19,032 nucleotides of DNA from Patescibacteria group bacterium (GCA_023485715.1 JAMCZG010000052.1:1-19032); one strand, 5' to 3'. Positions 6,274 through 14,298 are shown, numbered from the stretch's first letter. Made by a program: numbers and translations. The notes: generated from the sequence alone by a model not told the origin.

Positions 6274-6345
6274 AGGGCTGTGGTGAAACGGCTATCACAG
6301 CAGTCTCCAAAACTGCTTTTCTCAGTTCGAATCTGAGCAGCCCTG
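6274..6345 (+). tRNA. tRNA-Trp (anticodon CCA)
   Basis: The acceptor AGGGCTG pairs with CAGCCCT, and the discriminator is G, as in bacterial tRNA-Trp. The D arm is GTGA/TCAC with GG in the loop. The anticodon arm GCAGT-CTCCAAA-ACTGC gives CCA. The T loop TTCGAAT is canonical, unlike the three tRNAs upstream. The 3' CCA is not encoded (CCG follows). Confidence 0.95.
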
Positions 6346-6363
6346 CCGCATTCTTTAGCCTCA

Positions 6364-6405
6364 GGTGAATGCACCAAACCATACTCAGCTAAAAATGGAT
6401 TCACC
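6364..6405. repeat. Inverted repeat between tRNA-Trp and the HIT gene
   Basis: GGTGAAT (6364-6370) and ATTCACC (6399-6405) are perfect complements with a 28-base loop, in the convergent gap. There is no U-tract, so it is not a standard terminator. Nothing else is seen in 6346-6451. Confidence 0.3.
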
Positions 6406-6451
6406 CCGGATATCCAGAAGATTTGAGAAAGAACATGAGATAATACTGTCT

Positions 6452-6889
6452 CTACTTAAAATTTTGAAGAATTTTTTCCTTTAGTCTCTTAACTTCTGTT
6501 ACTGAAGGATAGGTATCTTCGGATTGACGGACGTTTTTATTTACAATCCAAATCGGTCTCTGAAATTCTTTTTCAGTTTTGTAACGAGGAATTATATGCC
6601 AGTGCATATGAGGCTCTGTATTCCCTAGAAGCTCATAATTGAGTTTATCCGGTCGAACAACGTGATATACTGCTTTTGCGACCTGACTCATTTCATCCAA
6701 AAATATATTACGTCTTTTTGCTGAAAGTTCATGAAGCTCAATAACATGTTCTTTATAAAGAAATAAGGTATAGCCTTTATAGTATTGATATTTGCTGATA
6801 ACAGCGTATCCACTACTGAATTCTTTAATTAAAAAAGGCGAGGTTGGCAGCTCTTTTATCCATGAACAAATTCCGCAGGATTTATGCAC
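6452..6889 (-). CDS. HIT family nucleotide-binding protein
   Basis: HIT proteins hydrolyse or transfer nucleotidyl groups (AMP-X, Ap4A, GDP-sugar type substrates). The 145-residue product ends its core with the histidine triad PHMHWHIIPRY (His94, His96, His98; the middle one is the expected nucleophile), preceded by ELLGNTE. Near the N-terminus a CxxC pair (Cys5, Cys8) fits the zinc site seen in many HIT proteins. The start codon is GTG at 6889, since no ATG fits as well. A promoter with its -10 only 6 bases before that GTG supports a leaderless start. Substrate unknown. Confidence 0.88.
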   Translation of the reverse strand: MHKSCGICSWIKELPTSPFLIKEFSSGYAVISKYQYYKGYTLFLYKEHVIELHELSAKRRNIFLDEMSQVAKAVYHVVRPDKLNYELLGNTEPHMHWHIIPRYKTEKEFQRPIWIVNKNVRQSEDTYPSVTEVKRLKEKILQNFK

Positions 6890-6895
6890 TTATAG

Positions 6896-6925
6896 ATACT
6901 AACATATATTTTAGATGCCTTTCAA
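6896..6925 (-). promoter_or_regulatory. Promoter of the HIT gene (leaderless type)
   Basis: On the minus strand, TTGAAA (6920-6925), an 18-bp spacer and TAGTAT (6896-6901) end six bases before the GTG start at 6889. Transcription is predicted to begin at the start codon. Confidence 0.55.
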
Positions 6926-6975
6926 TTAGATGATGGAAAACTTGATGGCTCAAATCCTGCTATATCCGGACTGCC

Positions 6976-7004
6976 TTGCGTTACGGTAAATTATCTGAAA
7001 TAAT
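6976..7004 (+). promoter_or_regulatory. Possible promoter of the one-pass membrane protein gene
   Basis: TTGCGT (6976-6981), a 17-bp spacer and AATAAT (6999-7004) end six bases before the GTG at 7011. The -10 is imperfect. Confidence 0.4.
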
Positions 7005-7010
7005 AATTTT

Positions 7011-7796
7011 GTGGAACCCAAATTAGAAAATCCTACTGAAAATGCAGCAAAGCAAACGCAATCCCCAAATCTTCCTCGTAAAAATAATCTTATTATTGTT
7101 TTATTAGTTTTTATAATTGTATTACTTGTAGGCGGCGGGGCATATTATTTGGGTGTTAATAAAAACCAGGCAAACAAAGATCTTTCGGCTAAACCAACAA
7201 GTCCAATTACTCAAACAGTATCCCCTTCCATTACTAAAACCCCAATAGCATCTCCGACAGCCGAACCGACAATTAGCCCAAATTCAAACCTCTTTTCGTC
7301 CGATAAGCTTGGGGTTAGTTTTCTTTACGCAAAACTCCAAGAAGCAGGTAATAATTCCACAAAAGTAAACGTACAGGAAACCGGGAATAAAGTATATGTT
7401 TACATAAACGGGACAGAACCGGAAAGCGGCCAGTCTGTCGAAGTCTTTCAAAAAAACCCTGCAGACAGTTTGGAACAAGCGATTAGCAAGCAATTTTTGT
7501 CTGGAATTTCTAAAAGCGATTGTTTTGTAAAAATTTCGACAGATAAAAATCTTCCGAGTAATTTTACAAAAGCAACAATCGGTTACCCCGTACCCACCAA
7601 CTCCACCGAACCCTATTTTATTTTTGGAGAAAAATGTCCGCAAAATTATAAAGAATCAAACGGGATAAGCTATTTCCTGGAAGATCTAAACCATCCCGAT
7701 AAATTTTTATATTTTAGTATCGGCCAGTACGGAATTAGCTCCGAAACAGGAAATAATAACGCAATGTGGCAAGATTCGATTAGGATTTTAAATTAA
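7011..7796 (+). CDS. Hypothetical one-pass membrane protein with an extracytoplasmic domain
   Basis: The 261-residue product has a short polar cytoplasmic N-terminus, one membrane helix at about residues 27-47 (LIIVLLVFIIVLLVGGG), and a Pro/Thr/Ser-rich linker (about 58-92). A soluble domain of about 165 residues follows and would lie outside the membrane. That domain has two cysteines (in SKSDCFVKI and GEKCPQNY) that could form a disulfide. The start is GTG at 7011, directly after a candidate -10. I do not recognise the domain. Similar tethered, low-complexity-linked proteins are common in CPR genomes. It is followed in the same direction by the bactofilin-like gene. Confidence 0.75.
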   Translation: MEPKLENPTENAAKQTQSPNLPRKNNLIIVLLVFIIVLLVGGGAYYLGVNKNQANKDLSAKPTSPITQTVSPSITKTPIASPTAEPTISPNSNLFSSDKLGVSFLYAKLQEAGNNSTKVNVQETGNKVYVYINGTEPESGQSVEVFQKNPADSLEQAISKQFLSGISKSDCFVKISTDKNLPSNFTKATIGYPVPTNSTEPYFIFGEKCPQNYKESNGISYFLEDLNHPDKFLYFSIGQYGISSETGNNNAMWQDSIRILN

Positions 7797-7875
7797 TCCT
7801 TTTATATTGACAACTCTAGCTCCACCAGGACACTATTTACTTTTTTATAAATTTGATATATGTTAAAAGAGGCAT
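7797..7875 (+). promoter_or_regulatory. Promoter region of the bactofilin-like gene
   Basis: TTTACT (7836-7841), a 17-bp spacer and TATGTT (7859-7864) precede AGAGG (7868-7872), a weak Shine-Dalgarno close to the ATG at 7876. TTGACA at 7806-7811 has no well-spaced -10. Confidence 0.35.
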
Positions 7876-9033
7876 ATGTCTATCAAAAAATATTTTTTAG
7901 TATTCTTGATCGTACTCTTCGCAGGATTTGTGATTGCGCCTCCTGCCTACGCTAAAACTCAAAAAACAATTTTACTCCCCCAAAACGAAATAGTAAACAA
8001 AGATTATTTTGCCGGTGCGGATGTTATTACGCTCTCTGGAACAGTAAACGGAGACGTTTATGCAGCTGGCGGAACAGTTACGGTAGACGGGACAGTAAAC
8101 GGAGACCTAATTGCAGCAGGAGGAACAGTAAATATTAAAGGAAGAGTCTTAAACGACCTAAGGGTGGCTGGCGGACAAGTTGTAATATCCGGACAAATCG
8201 GAGGGAATATTACTTCCATGGGGGGAAACGTCCTTATTGTCGAATCTGCTATTGTAAATGGGAGTCTTGTTGCAGCAGGCGGGACAGTAGATGTTGCCGC
8301 GCCGATCGGCAAAGGAGCAACAATCGCCGGGGGTCAAATTAATTTAGCCAATTCGGTCGGAGGAGATATTGATGCTTATGTTGGAAATTTATCTTTATCG
8401 CCGAAAGCACGAATTAACGGAAACTTAATTTACTGGAGCGAAAGTAAGGCCCAAATTGCCGACGGCGCAACGGTGTCCGGAAAAACAACACAAAATATTC
8501 CAAAAGAAAAAGCTGCGAAAGCTCCCGAGGATATCGGTAAAAGTTTTGCCGCTATATTTTCGTTTTTCAAAATAGTTTCTTTTATCTCTTACTTAATAAT
8601 CGGGCTTTTGCTGATTAGATTCTTTAAAAACTTTTTGCAATCTGTTACTAACACAATCGAGAAAAGGCCGTGGATGAGCCTTTTGGTCGGATTTGTAACA
8701 TCGATCGTATTCCCGATGTTTTTTGCTATCTTTCTTGTCACGCTAGTTGGAATTCCGATCGCCTTTATTGCTCTTACCCTTCTTCTCATTTCTATCTATT
8801 TAACAACAATTTTTGTCTCAATTTTTATCGGACAACTAATTTTTAGGTGGGCAAAAAAAGAAAAAGGAATATATTGGAAATTTATCCTCGGTTTTGTTAT
8901 TTTTGAAATAATAACCCTTATTCCGATTCTGGGATGGATAATAAAAACACTCGCGGTTTTACTAGGATTAGGCGCACTTTTGCTCGAAAAAAAGAATCTT
9001 TACTCCGCTCTTCGTTCCAAAAAAACAATCTAA
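7876..9033 (+). CDS. Bactofilin-like polymer-forming domain on a membrane anchor
   Basis: The 385-residue product starts with a signal peptide (residues 1-26, cleavage likely after AYA). Residues about 45-195 are beta-helix repeats built on a [hydrophobic]-x-GTVNGDVYAAGGTV pattern, repeating roughly every 17-20 residues; this is the bactofilin/CcmA-like polymer-forming fold. From about residue 220 on there are around five membrane helices (ISYLIIGLLLIRFF, then a long hydrophobic block to LGLGALLLE). Classical bactofilins are cytoplasmic and lack signal peptides, so here the beta-helix would be exported and tethered to the membrane. A role in surface scaffolding is inference. Direction and spacing suggest it may be expressed with the gene at 7011. 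Confidence 0.82.
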   Translation: MSIKKYFLVFLIVLFAGFVIAPPAYAKTQKTILLPQNEIVNKDYFAGADVITLSGTVNGDVYAAGGTVTVDGTVNGDLIAAGGTVNIKGRVLNDLRVAGGQVVISGQIGGNITSMGGNVLIVESAIVNGSLVAAGGTVDVAAPIGKGATIAGGQINLANSVGGDIDAYVGNLSLSPKARINGNLIYWSESKAQIADGATVSGKTTQNIPKEKAAKAPEDIGKSFAAIFSFFKIVSFISYLIIGLLLIRFFKNFLQSVTNTIEKRPWMSLLVGFVTSIVFPMFFAIFLVTLVGIPIAFIALTLLLISIYLTTIFVSIFIGQLIFRWAKKEKGIYWKFILGFVIFEIITLIPILGWIIKTLAVLLGLGALLLEKKNLYSALRSKKTI

Positions 9034-9084
9034 GCTGTTTATTTAATCAATTTTTTCTTAAGATAAGGACTTTTAAGTTTAAAA

Positions 9085-9429
9085 TTACCTAGAAGTTGCG
9101 GCATCAAACGGGGGGAATACCTCATCTTGTGTTACTGGCTTAATTTGAAATACCTCTGGATACATGTCTTTTTGAGCTCTTGTAAAATCATCTGTTGACA
9201 GAATTGCTCTTTGTTGAGGGGTAAGCTCTGACAAGCTTGCCCCAGTAGCCAAAATCACTTCTCTTTTTTTTCTTGCTACCCTCAATTCGTCGGGTTTTAT
9301 CCCTGCAAGAGCTTCTGCTATTGTCGCTCCTGGCTCGTGTATTGATTTTACAGGTGGCCTGAACGCCGAAGCGACTTTTTCCGCTAATTGCACTTCTGCC
9401 CTACCTAATTCTGTTACTGATGCTGACAT
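9085..9429 (-). CDS. Small hypothetical protein
   Basis: This is a 114-residue soluble protein with no signal or membrane segment. It is helix-rich, with charged stretches (LRVARKKREVILATGASLSE, LTPQQRAIL) and an acidic, proline-containing C-terminus. I do not recognise a family. It has one of the best promoters in the window (TTGACA-17-TATTAT), with the -10 ending eight bases before the ATG. That strongly supports a real, well-transcribed gene. It is convergent with the bactofilin-like gene, with 51 bp of T-rich sequence between them and no clear terminator. Confidence 0.65.
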   Translation of the reverse strand: MSASVTELGRAEVQLAEKVASAFRPPVKSIHEPGATIAEALAGIKPDELRVARKKREVILATGASLSELTPQQRAILSTDDFTRAQKDMYPEVFQIKPVTQDEVFPPFDAATSR

Positions 9430-9437
9430 ATGCCTGC

Positions 9438-9466
9438 ATAATATATCTAAACTAGTAACATGTCAA
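9438..9466 (-). promoter_or_regulatory. Consensus promoter of the 114-residue gene (leaderless type)
   Basis: On the minus strand, TTGACA (9461-9466), a 17-bp spacer and TATTAT (9438-9443) end eight bases before the ATG at 9429. The predicted leader is 0-2 nt. Confidence 0.75.
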
Positions 9467-9564
9467 TAGATAAAACTATGTTGCTTTGTAGGACTCCGTG
9501 TGTGAATTAAAAATCTTAAGACAATATATTCAATATAGATTTCGATATTAGACTTATAAAACAT

Positions 9565-10407
9565 TTAGATAATAGCGCCTGCTTTTATTCCTTTTAGAGA
9601 TCTATAAATCTCTATTTCTTTACCCGTTAATTGGATAAATTCTCCGTCTGCGTTTGCAGCTTCTATTTTAGAATCCTCGTGAATAGCGCGTTTATACTCA
9701 ACCGCAACTAAATTCCCCGGAGGAGTTTTTCCGAATACAGCATGGAGAAGAACGGACGTGAGCCGTATAGCAGTCTGCAATCTACTACCACCTGAAACAG
9801 TAATTTCCGCCAGGTTATCGGAGTACAAGTTTTGTTGTGGCAGAAGTTTTAAAGACCCTACAAAAGGACTTGTGAGTACGATTCTAATTGCTGGATCAAT
9901 TTCTTCTTTAGTTTTAATGGCAGAGACTATTGACAAAACTCCGGCTAAATACATTCTTGACTTCCTCGGAATATATTTTTTTCGTAAATTCTCGCTATTT
10001 TGCCGGTGAAGTATTTCAAGCTTTCCCCACCCGGTAAAATGATTAAACGCTCTTCCATTTATCTCCCCAGGGTGAAAAGTTTTTAAATCGTCTATTCGTC
10101 GTTCAAGATTCTCGTCCATTTGAACCGTTGAGCCCGCGTCTACAAGCGCCCAGTAAAAACCGTTTTGCGAACCGCACGGCATTAATAACAACGTAGGTGG
10201 ATTTTCTTTTGTTAAAAGTTCGTCCGTTACCGCCCTTACAGATCCGTCACCTGCTGAAACAATTACAACTTCGGGCTCGTCTTGGAGATGAAAAGGAAAT
10301 TTTAATTCTTTTACTTTTATCCCCGTTCTTTTAGAGAATATCTCTAAATCTTTTTTACATCGTTTTCGTGCGGTTTCGTGTTGATAGGCAATCGCCCTTT
10401 CCTTCAT
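9565..10407 (-). CDS. Diacylglycerol/lipid kinase-like protein (DAGK catalytic fold, divergent)
   Basis: This family phosphorylates diacylglycerol, sphingoid bases or related lipids with ATP. The 280-residue product has the family's landmarks in order. VVIVSAGDGSVRAVTDEL (47-64) corresponds to the GGDGT nucleotide loop, LLLMPCGSQNGF (73-84) to the PxGTxND block, FNHFTGWGKLE (121-131) to the conserved glycine turn, and EAANADGEFIQL (249-260) to the late DGE motif. The changes GGDGT to AGDGS and GTxND to GSQNG make it divergent, so activity and substrate are uncertain. A weak AAGGGG (10413-10418) precedes the ATG. It is divergent from the GT-like gene at 10524. Confidence 0.72.
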   Translation of the reverse strand: MKERAIAYQHETARKRCKKDLEIFSKRTGIKVKELKFPFHLQDEPEVVIVSAGDGSVRAVTDELLTKENPPTLLLMPCGSQNGFYWALVDAGSTVQMDENLERRIDDLKTFHPGEINGRAFNHFTGWGKLEILHRQNSENLRKKYIPRKSRMYLAGVLSIVSAIKTKEEIDPAIRIVLTSPFVGSLKLLPQQNLYSDNLAEITVSGGSRLQTAIRLTSVLLHAVFGKTPPGNLVAVEYKRAIHEDSKIEAANADGEFIQLTGKEIEIYRSLKGIKAGAII

Positions 10408-10486
10408 TTTTAACCCCTTATAAAAGTAACGTATTTTATACCCTTTATTCTACTCCTTAAACTTCTGTTCGACCTTCCGATATAGT

Positions 10487-10515
10487 TTGATATAGTTCTT
10501 TGATTTTGTTATAAT
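10487..10515 (+). promoter_or_regulatory. Consensus promoter of the GT-like gene (leaderless type)
   Basis: TTGATA (10487-10492), a 17-bp spacer and TATAAT (10510-10515) with TGT directly before the box form an extended -10 promoter. The box ends eight bases before the ATG at 10524. Confidence 0.75.
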
Positions 10516-10523
10516 TCTCCCCT

Positions 10524-11444
10524 ATGCCAACTACAGCAAGCCCGGAAAGACAAGTTATTCCTGAATACGAGGTAAATCCAAGATCTATTGGTATTGCCAC
10601 TGCAACGTTTTATAGAAATTGGTATCCGGGTGATGTAAGAGAAGAAAATAAAAACGAAAAAGTCCGCGGGGATTTGGCCCTACAAATGATTTCCGAAAGC
10701 ATCGGCAAAGGATTTCAAATCGCGGTCGTCGACGGCGGCAGCTCGGAGGCATTTAGACATGCTTTAACCGATATGGGAATTACTCCTCACGCAGAAGAAG
10801 AAGAAGGGATGAGCGGCAGTCGCCGCCAAGCATTTAAAGAAGTCTCTAAACTCGATGGCGTAAAAGTGATTGCATGGGCAGAACCAGAAAAAGTTTCTAT
10901 TGTAAGAGATTGTTTGCCAGAAGCTGCCCTCCCAATTTTACAGGGCACAGCAGATATTGTTGTTCCCAGAAGAGACGCCGCTGCTTTTTCGACTTATCCC
11001 GATTATCAAGTTATGTACGAGCAACGGGCAAATAATTTGTGGAATACGATGCTTCGAAACCATAATTTACTCCCTGAGAGCGCCGAGGATTTGGATGTGT
11101 GGTTTGGGCCAAGACTCTTTAAGAATGAACCGGGAATATTGAATATTTTCCTAACTAAATATGAATTTAATAAAAGAGAAACGGCATTTGATAAAATTAT
11201 TAATCCCGAACTTTGGCCAAACGCTCTATTTTTACCGGTCGCAAGAGCGTTGTATCGAGGATTGAGAGTTAGGAGCATTCCGGTTAATTACAGACACCCA
11301 AATGTTCAAACAGCAATCGAAAAAGACAGCGATGAGTTCAGGAGAAAAAGAGACATACAATACAAAGACATCATTGTTTGTACTATACATTTAATAAGAG
11401 CTTTGGAAGACCATTCGAGAAGTAGACTTTATACCACTATCTAA
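10524..11444 (+). CDS. Divergent family-2-like glycosyltransferase (GT-A fold)
   Basis: The 306-residue soluble protein follows the order of a GT2 domain. An opening strand SIGIATATFYRNW (21-33) is followed by FQIAVVDGGSSEAFRHAL (64-81), matching the VVDxGS-T nucleotide loop. MSGSRRQAFKEVSKLDGVKVIAWAEPEK (96-123) takes the place of the G..A...G...A.GD.I.FLDAD segment, and ILQGTADIVVPRRD (138-151) resembles ADVVIGSR. The usual DxD metal site is replaced by AEPE, so catalysis may differ or be lost. The C-terminal half is helical and unrecognised. A role in glycan assembly is inferred from fold and neighbours. Confidence 0.6.
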   Translation: MPTTASPERQVIPEYEVNPRSIGIATATFYRNWYPGDVREENKNEKVRGDLALQMISESIGKGFQIAVVDGGSSEAFRHALTDMGITPHAEEEEGMSGSRRQAFKEVSKLDGVKVIAWAEPEKVSIVRDCLPEAALPILQGTADIVVPRRDAAAFSTYPDYQVMYEQRANNLWNTMLRNHNLLPESAEDLDVWFGPRLFKNEPGILNIFLTKYEFNKRETAFDKIINPELWPNALFLPVARALYRGLRVRSIPVNYRHPNVQTAIEKDSDEFRRKRDIQYKDIIVCTIHLIRALEDHSRSRLYTTI

Positions 11445-11487
11445 GGCCAGTAATCTATAAGTAGTTTTTTGGATAACGGCCGGAAAA

Positions 11488-12447
11488 TCATATAAACTTT
11501 GCGAATAATCTATGTACAGCAACTCCTGAAGGATTAGCAATTACTCCCAACTCATTTTCTAATACCTGCATATATTTTTCTAAGGTTTTAGGCATATTTC
11601 GTCGTATTTTACGCCCTCTTAAAAAACCACCTTTATCTCTCATTAAATTTAATAATATGCCAATTTCTCCCACGTCTTTAGCCATACCTATCCAAAGATT
11701 AATCCTTTTGTTTACGGCATCATCCAATATATCAAAAGCGTCGTCGATTAATTGCGCTGCTGTCCCTCTTTTTCCATCAGATATAACAAATGTATCTTTT
11801 TCTATTCCAGCTAGTTCCCTCGCTGTTTCCGCTGCTAAACCAGTAGTTGCCCTTCTATATGAAAAAGCGTAGTCGTATCCATAATCTCCGGGCTCTTTTA
11901 CAGAATATTCCAGATGATTCCTTGTCGCATTATCAAAAAAACCATTTATAATATTTTGTCTTTTAGGATCGTACAATAACAATAAAAGATCCTTAATTTC
12001 TCCAACCGAAATTGAATTTGGTTCTTCCTTGTTTTTAGGACCTTTTAAAGCAATTTGTCTTGTTAATAAAAATTCCTTAAATGCTTCGGGAGAGCTAAAA
12101 GTAGGAAAATCAGGAGAATCAATAATATCGTCTACAACACAGACCAGACACGTGAACAAAGCAACGCCGGTTCTTTCATTTCTACTATTTGTTCCTAAAA
12201 AACCTGGTTCGTTTAAAATAATTGGCGGAATTCTATAAAGAATGCCCTTTACAGATAAATCATAAAAGCTTCTCAAAAACTTGATTGCTTTTTGTTGAGA
12301 AGGCAAATCCAGATCGCTACTGACAACTTCTCTTTTAAGTGATGAACGAAATCCAGCGAAGGCATGCGCATACTCAATCGGACTTCTAAAAATTCTGGCG
12401 TTATTTTCTCCTTGAGAGTTACTCCTGAGTCTTTCCATGGGGGACAT
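11488..12447 (-). CDS. Isoprenoid-synthase-like protein (class I terpenoid synthase fold)
   Basis: The 319-residue product is mostly helical with two aspartate-rich motifs. The first is VVDDIID (DDIID 106-110), like the first DDxxD motif of prenyl diphosphate, squalene or phytoene synthases. The second, QLIDDAFDILDD (232-243), is like the second metal-binding motif. Between them, SYRRATTGLAAETARELAG (196-214) is a possible helix-break region. These enzymes join or extend allylic diphosphates in a magnesium-dependent way. Substrate and chain length are unknown. A TATAAT overlaps the first ATG, and its spacing would favour starting at Met4 (12438). CPR bacteria often lack full isoprenoid pathways, so the precursor may come from a host. 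Confidence 0.65.
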   Translation of the reverse strand: MSPMERLRSNSQGENNARIFRSPIEYAHAFAGFRSSLKREVVSSDLDLPSQQKAIKFLRSFYDLSVKGILYRIPPIILNEPGFLGTNSRNERTGVALFTCLVCVVDDIIDSPDFPTFSSPEAFKEFLLTRQIALKGPKNKEEPNSISVGEIKDLLLLLYDPKRQNIINGFFDNATRNHLEYSVKEPGDYGYDYAFSYRRATTGLAAETARELAGIEKDTFVISDGKRGTAAQLIDDAFDILDDAVNKRINLWIGMAKDVGEIGILLNLMRDKGGFLRGRKIRRNMPKTLEKYMQVLENELGVIANPSGVAVHRLFAKFI

Positions 12448-12451
12448 TATA
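12446..12451 (-). promoter_or_regulatory. -10 box overlapping the first ATG of the isoprenoid-synthase-like gene
   Basis: The minus-strand TATAAT includes the A and T of the ATG at 12447. It ends seven bases before a second in-frame ATG (12438), the spacing seen at other leaderless starts here. The -35 is weak. Confidence 0.4.
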
Positions 12452-12496
12452 CAATATAACTTTTATTTGAGCATGTTTAGCGATGAGATATTCTAC

Positions 12497-13621
12497 TCAA
12501 TCCTGTCTCAAACAACGAGAAAGTACGTCGACAACACCTTCAATCAAATTAATAGTCTGAGCACAAGCTTCCCTGTTCCGAAGTTTTCCGTCTACCACTT
12601 CGCATTCCTCTATTGCCTCCCCTCCCCTGAGAATCATATGTTTTGTTATAGAAAAATTTCCATTTCCTTTTATCCTAAATCTTATCGTTCTTTTAGAAAT
12701 AATGTCTCCTGTTTCTGGCTGAGTATCCATATTATATTCTCCGCGTACTTCTCTATCGTTTGGGCCTCCGGCAAACAAAGTTATCATTACTCCAAAAGAT
12801 TTTAAATTAAAAATTTTGTGATATCTGATAGGAAATATTTCTTCTGGACAAGTGTTTACCAAAACGTCTTCTTCCCGAAAAGATACCATTCTGCTTTCTA
12901 AATCCGTGCGCAAAGAACCCATTGTCCGGATAAGCTGGTTCACTCTTTCCTTTGTAACGGCTAAATTAGGTTTGCCTGTCGATTCTGCCACGATTTGTGC
13001 TTGGTCTTTTTTTGATAAGTATAAACCACACGACTGCTTGAGTCCTGCTACTGCCTCTAAGATTTGATCCCCGACTTGTTCGCAGAAGTCTTCGTGTCTA
13101 ACCACCCCCCGTTCGACTAGTCTTGTTCCTTCTTCTGTCTCTATATTTGAACGAATAGTAAATTCACCTTTTCTTGTTAACCAGATTCTTTCTTCTATTT
13201 CCTGAGTTGCTTGGTTTGACGTCGGTAATAAAACATTTTTTCGCTTAATTATTTGCATTTCCCCGTCGTGCGGACCTCCGATTGTCGATAAAAACTCCAG
13301 GCTTCCGTTTGCTGTGTCCAACATTCTTTGATATTTTGTTACCTTAGGTTGCCCCATATCACAATATTCCTCTTTAATAGTGTAAGGATCTGATACCAGT
13401 TTTCTTTCTAAAGAATCATATAGGAGCCTAATTTCTGAGGTAATTTTTGCTTTTTCTATTGCTTTTAGAAATCCATCTGTTTTTTCTGCAGTCCCAGAAT
13501 CTGGAAAGGGCAAGCCACTAACACTATATTCATCACACACTATTTTCCCTGTTCTAATCAAATAGTCTAAATAACCACGCTGGGCTTCATCGTTAATCGG
13601 GGCTTTCTCGGTAACCGGCAT
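12497..13621 (-). CDS. Hypothetical protein with two copies of a new repeated domain
   Basis: The 374-residue product is soluble, without a signal peptide or membrane segment. Domain A (about 60-195) contains SDP, GGPHDG (115-120) and IWLTRKGEFTIRS (146-158), followed by a helix ending LEAVAGL. Domain B (about 240-370) repeats the plan with GGPND (285-289), IRFRIKGNGNFSITK (313-327) and a helix ending IEGVVDVL. A third copy is in the neighbouring gene at 13675. The pattern (strands, a GG-x-D turn, a basic-GEF strand, then a closing helix) is consistent with a small alpha/beta domain. No known family is recognised. Eight cysteines occur but form no clear metal motif. Confidence 0.7.
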   Translation of the reverse strand: MPVTEKAPINDEAQRGYLDYLIRTGKIVCDEYSVSGLPFPDSGTAEKTDGFLKAIEKAKITSEIRLLYDSLERKLVSDPYTIKEEYCDMGQPKVTKYQRMLDTANGSLEFLSTIGGPHDGEMQIIKRKNVLLPTSNQATQEIEERIWLTRKGEFTIRSNIETEEGTRLVERGVVRHEDFCEQVGDQILEAVAGLKQSCGLYLSKKDQAQIVAESTGKPNLAVTKERVNQLIRTMGSLRTDLESRMVSFREEDVLVNTCPEEIFPIRYHKIFNLKSFGVMITLFAGGPNDREVRGEYNMDTQPETGDIISKRTIRFRIKGNGNFSITKHMILRGGEAIEECEVVDGKLRNREACAQTINLIEGVVDVLSRCLRQD

Positions 13622-13639
13622 ATAAAATTAAGCAAAAAC

Positions 13640-13668
13640 ATTCTAATTCCGTGGAATAAAAAATGCAA
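13640..13668 (-). promoter_or_regulatory. Promoter of the two-domain hypothetical gene
   Basis: On the minus strand, TTGCAT (13663-13668), a 17-bp spacer and TAGAAT (13640-13645) predict a start near 13633 and a leader of about 12 nt with no Shine-Dalgarno before the ATG at 13621. Confidence 0.5.
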
Positions 13669-13674
13669 ATATAG

Positions 13675-14235
13675 TTAACGAGCGTTTTGATAACTTTGTA
13701 AAATTTGTCCAATTCGGTCTATTTCGGCATTAGTTTTTTGAGTAACTACGGCCTCTTGCGGATCTCCCGTTACCTGGTGTTGATCTATAATTTTTTCGTC
13801 CAAATTGCTTTTGTTTATCTGGAATTCGCCGTTTTTCTTTATCCAAACTTGGTCGTTTACAACATTTTCGACCTCGCCCGTGTCCGAAAAATTTGCCTTG
13901 AGAAACTTCACCGATAATAGACCGTCGTCCTGTCCTCCTTCTACAAGATGCAATTCCAGCCCTGCGCCTTCTACAACACATTCAACATCGTAAGTAACTA
14001 CGGTTTGTTTTTTCCCGTCGACCTCTTCTTCGTACTCCTGCAATTTTCTTCTAGGGTCACTTTTTACGGCTTTTGCAAACTGATCCCGGATTTTTTTCAT
14101 CTTCTCCTTAAACCGCAATTGTTCTTCATCAGTAACAGATTCGCTTTTTGCCTGCATAATTTTGTTTTTCATGGCCGTAAGTCTTTCTTTTTCTTCTGGG
14201 GTAAATTCTGTATTTTCTGTTCCTTCGTCCGGCAT
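13675..14235 (-). CDS. Hypothetical protein with a charged coil and one copy of the same new domain
   Basis: The 186-residue product begins with a charged, probably coiled-coil region (about 10-60: TPEEKERLTAMKNKIMQ, EKMKKIRDQFAKAVKSDP). One copy of the domain shared with the downstream gene at 12497 follows: LELHLVEGGQDDG (93-105), DQVWIKKNGEFQINKS (128-143), and a closing helix AEIDRIGQILQSY. The shared spacing of SDP, GG-x-DG, W-x-x-(K/R)-x-GEF and the final helix argues for common ancestry. Function unknown. The gene has its own extended -10 promoter seven bases from the ATG. Confidence 0.7.
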   Translation of the reverse strand: MPDEGTENTEFTPEEKERLTAMKNKIMQAKSESVTDEEQLRFKEKMKKIRDQFAKAVKSDPRRKLQEYEEEVDGKKQTVVTYDVECVVEGAGLELHLVEGGQDDGLLSVKFLKANFSDTGEVENVVNDQVWIKKNGEFQINKSNLDEKIIDQHQVTGDPQEAVVTQKTNAEIDRIGQILQSYQNAR

Positions 14236-14242
14236 ATTTTTG

Positions 14243-14251
14243 ATAATATCA
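14243..14251 (-). promoter_or_regulatory. Extended -10 promoter of the 186-residue gene
   Basis: TGA-TATTAT on the minus strand (box 14243-14248) ends seven bases before the ATG at 14235. The upstream -35 region is a T-run without a clear box. Confidence 0.5.
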
Positions 14252-14258
14252 TATTTTT

Positions 14259-14287
14259 TTGATAAAAAAACGAATTTGGGCTATAAT
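14259..14287 (+). promoter_or_regulatory. Consensus promoter of the 72-residue gene
   Basis: TTGATA (14259-14264), a 17-bp spacer and TATAAT (14282-14287) end 11 bases before the ATG at 14299, giving a predicted leader of about 5 nt. Confidence 0.65.
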
Positions 14288-14298
14288 TACTATCGGAC

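Noticed and set aside
5902..6404. Minus-strand open frames across the tRNAs
   Set aside because: They translate tRNA genes in reverse (for example AAQIRTEKSSF), a well-known annotation artefact.
9034..9084. Bidirectional terminator between convergent genes
   Set aside because: Only a weak 5-bp stem with no GC content is present; it is not convincing.
11445..11487. Terminator formed by two GGCC motifs in the convergent gap
   Set aside because: The arms are only 4 bp and the spacing is long, with no following T-run on the correct side.
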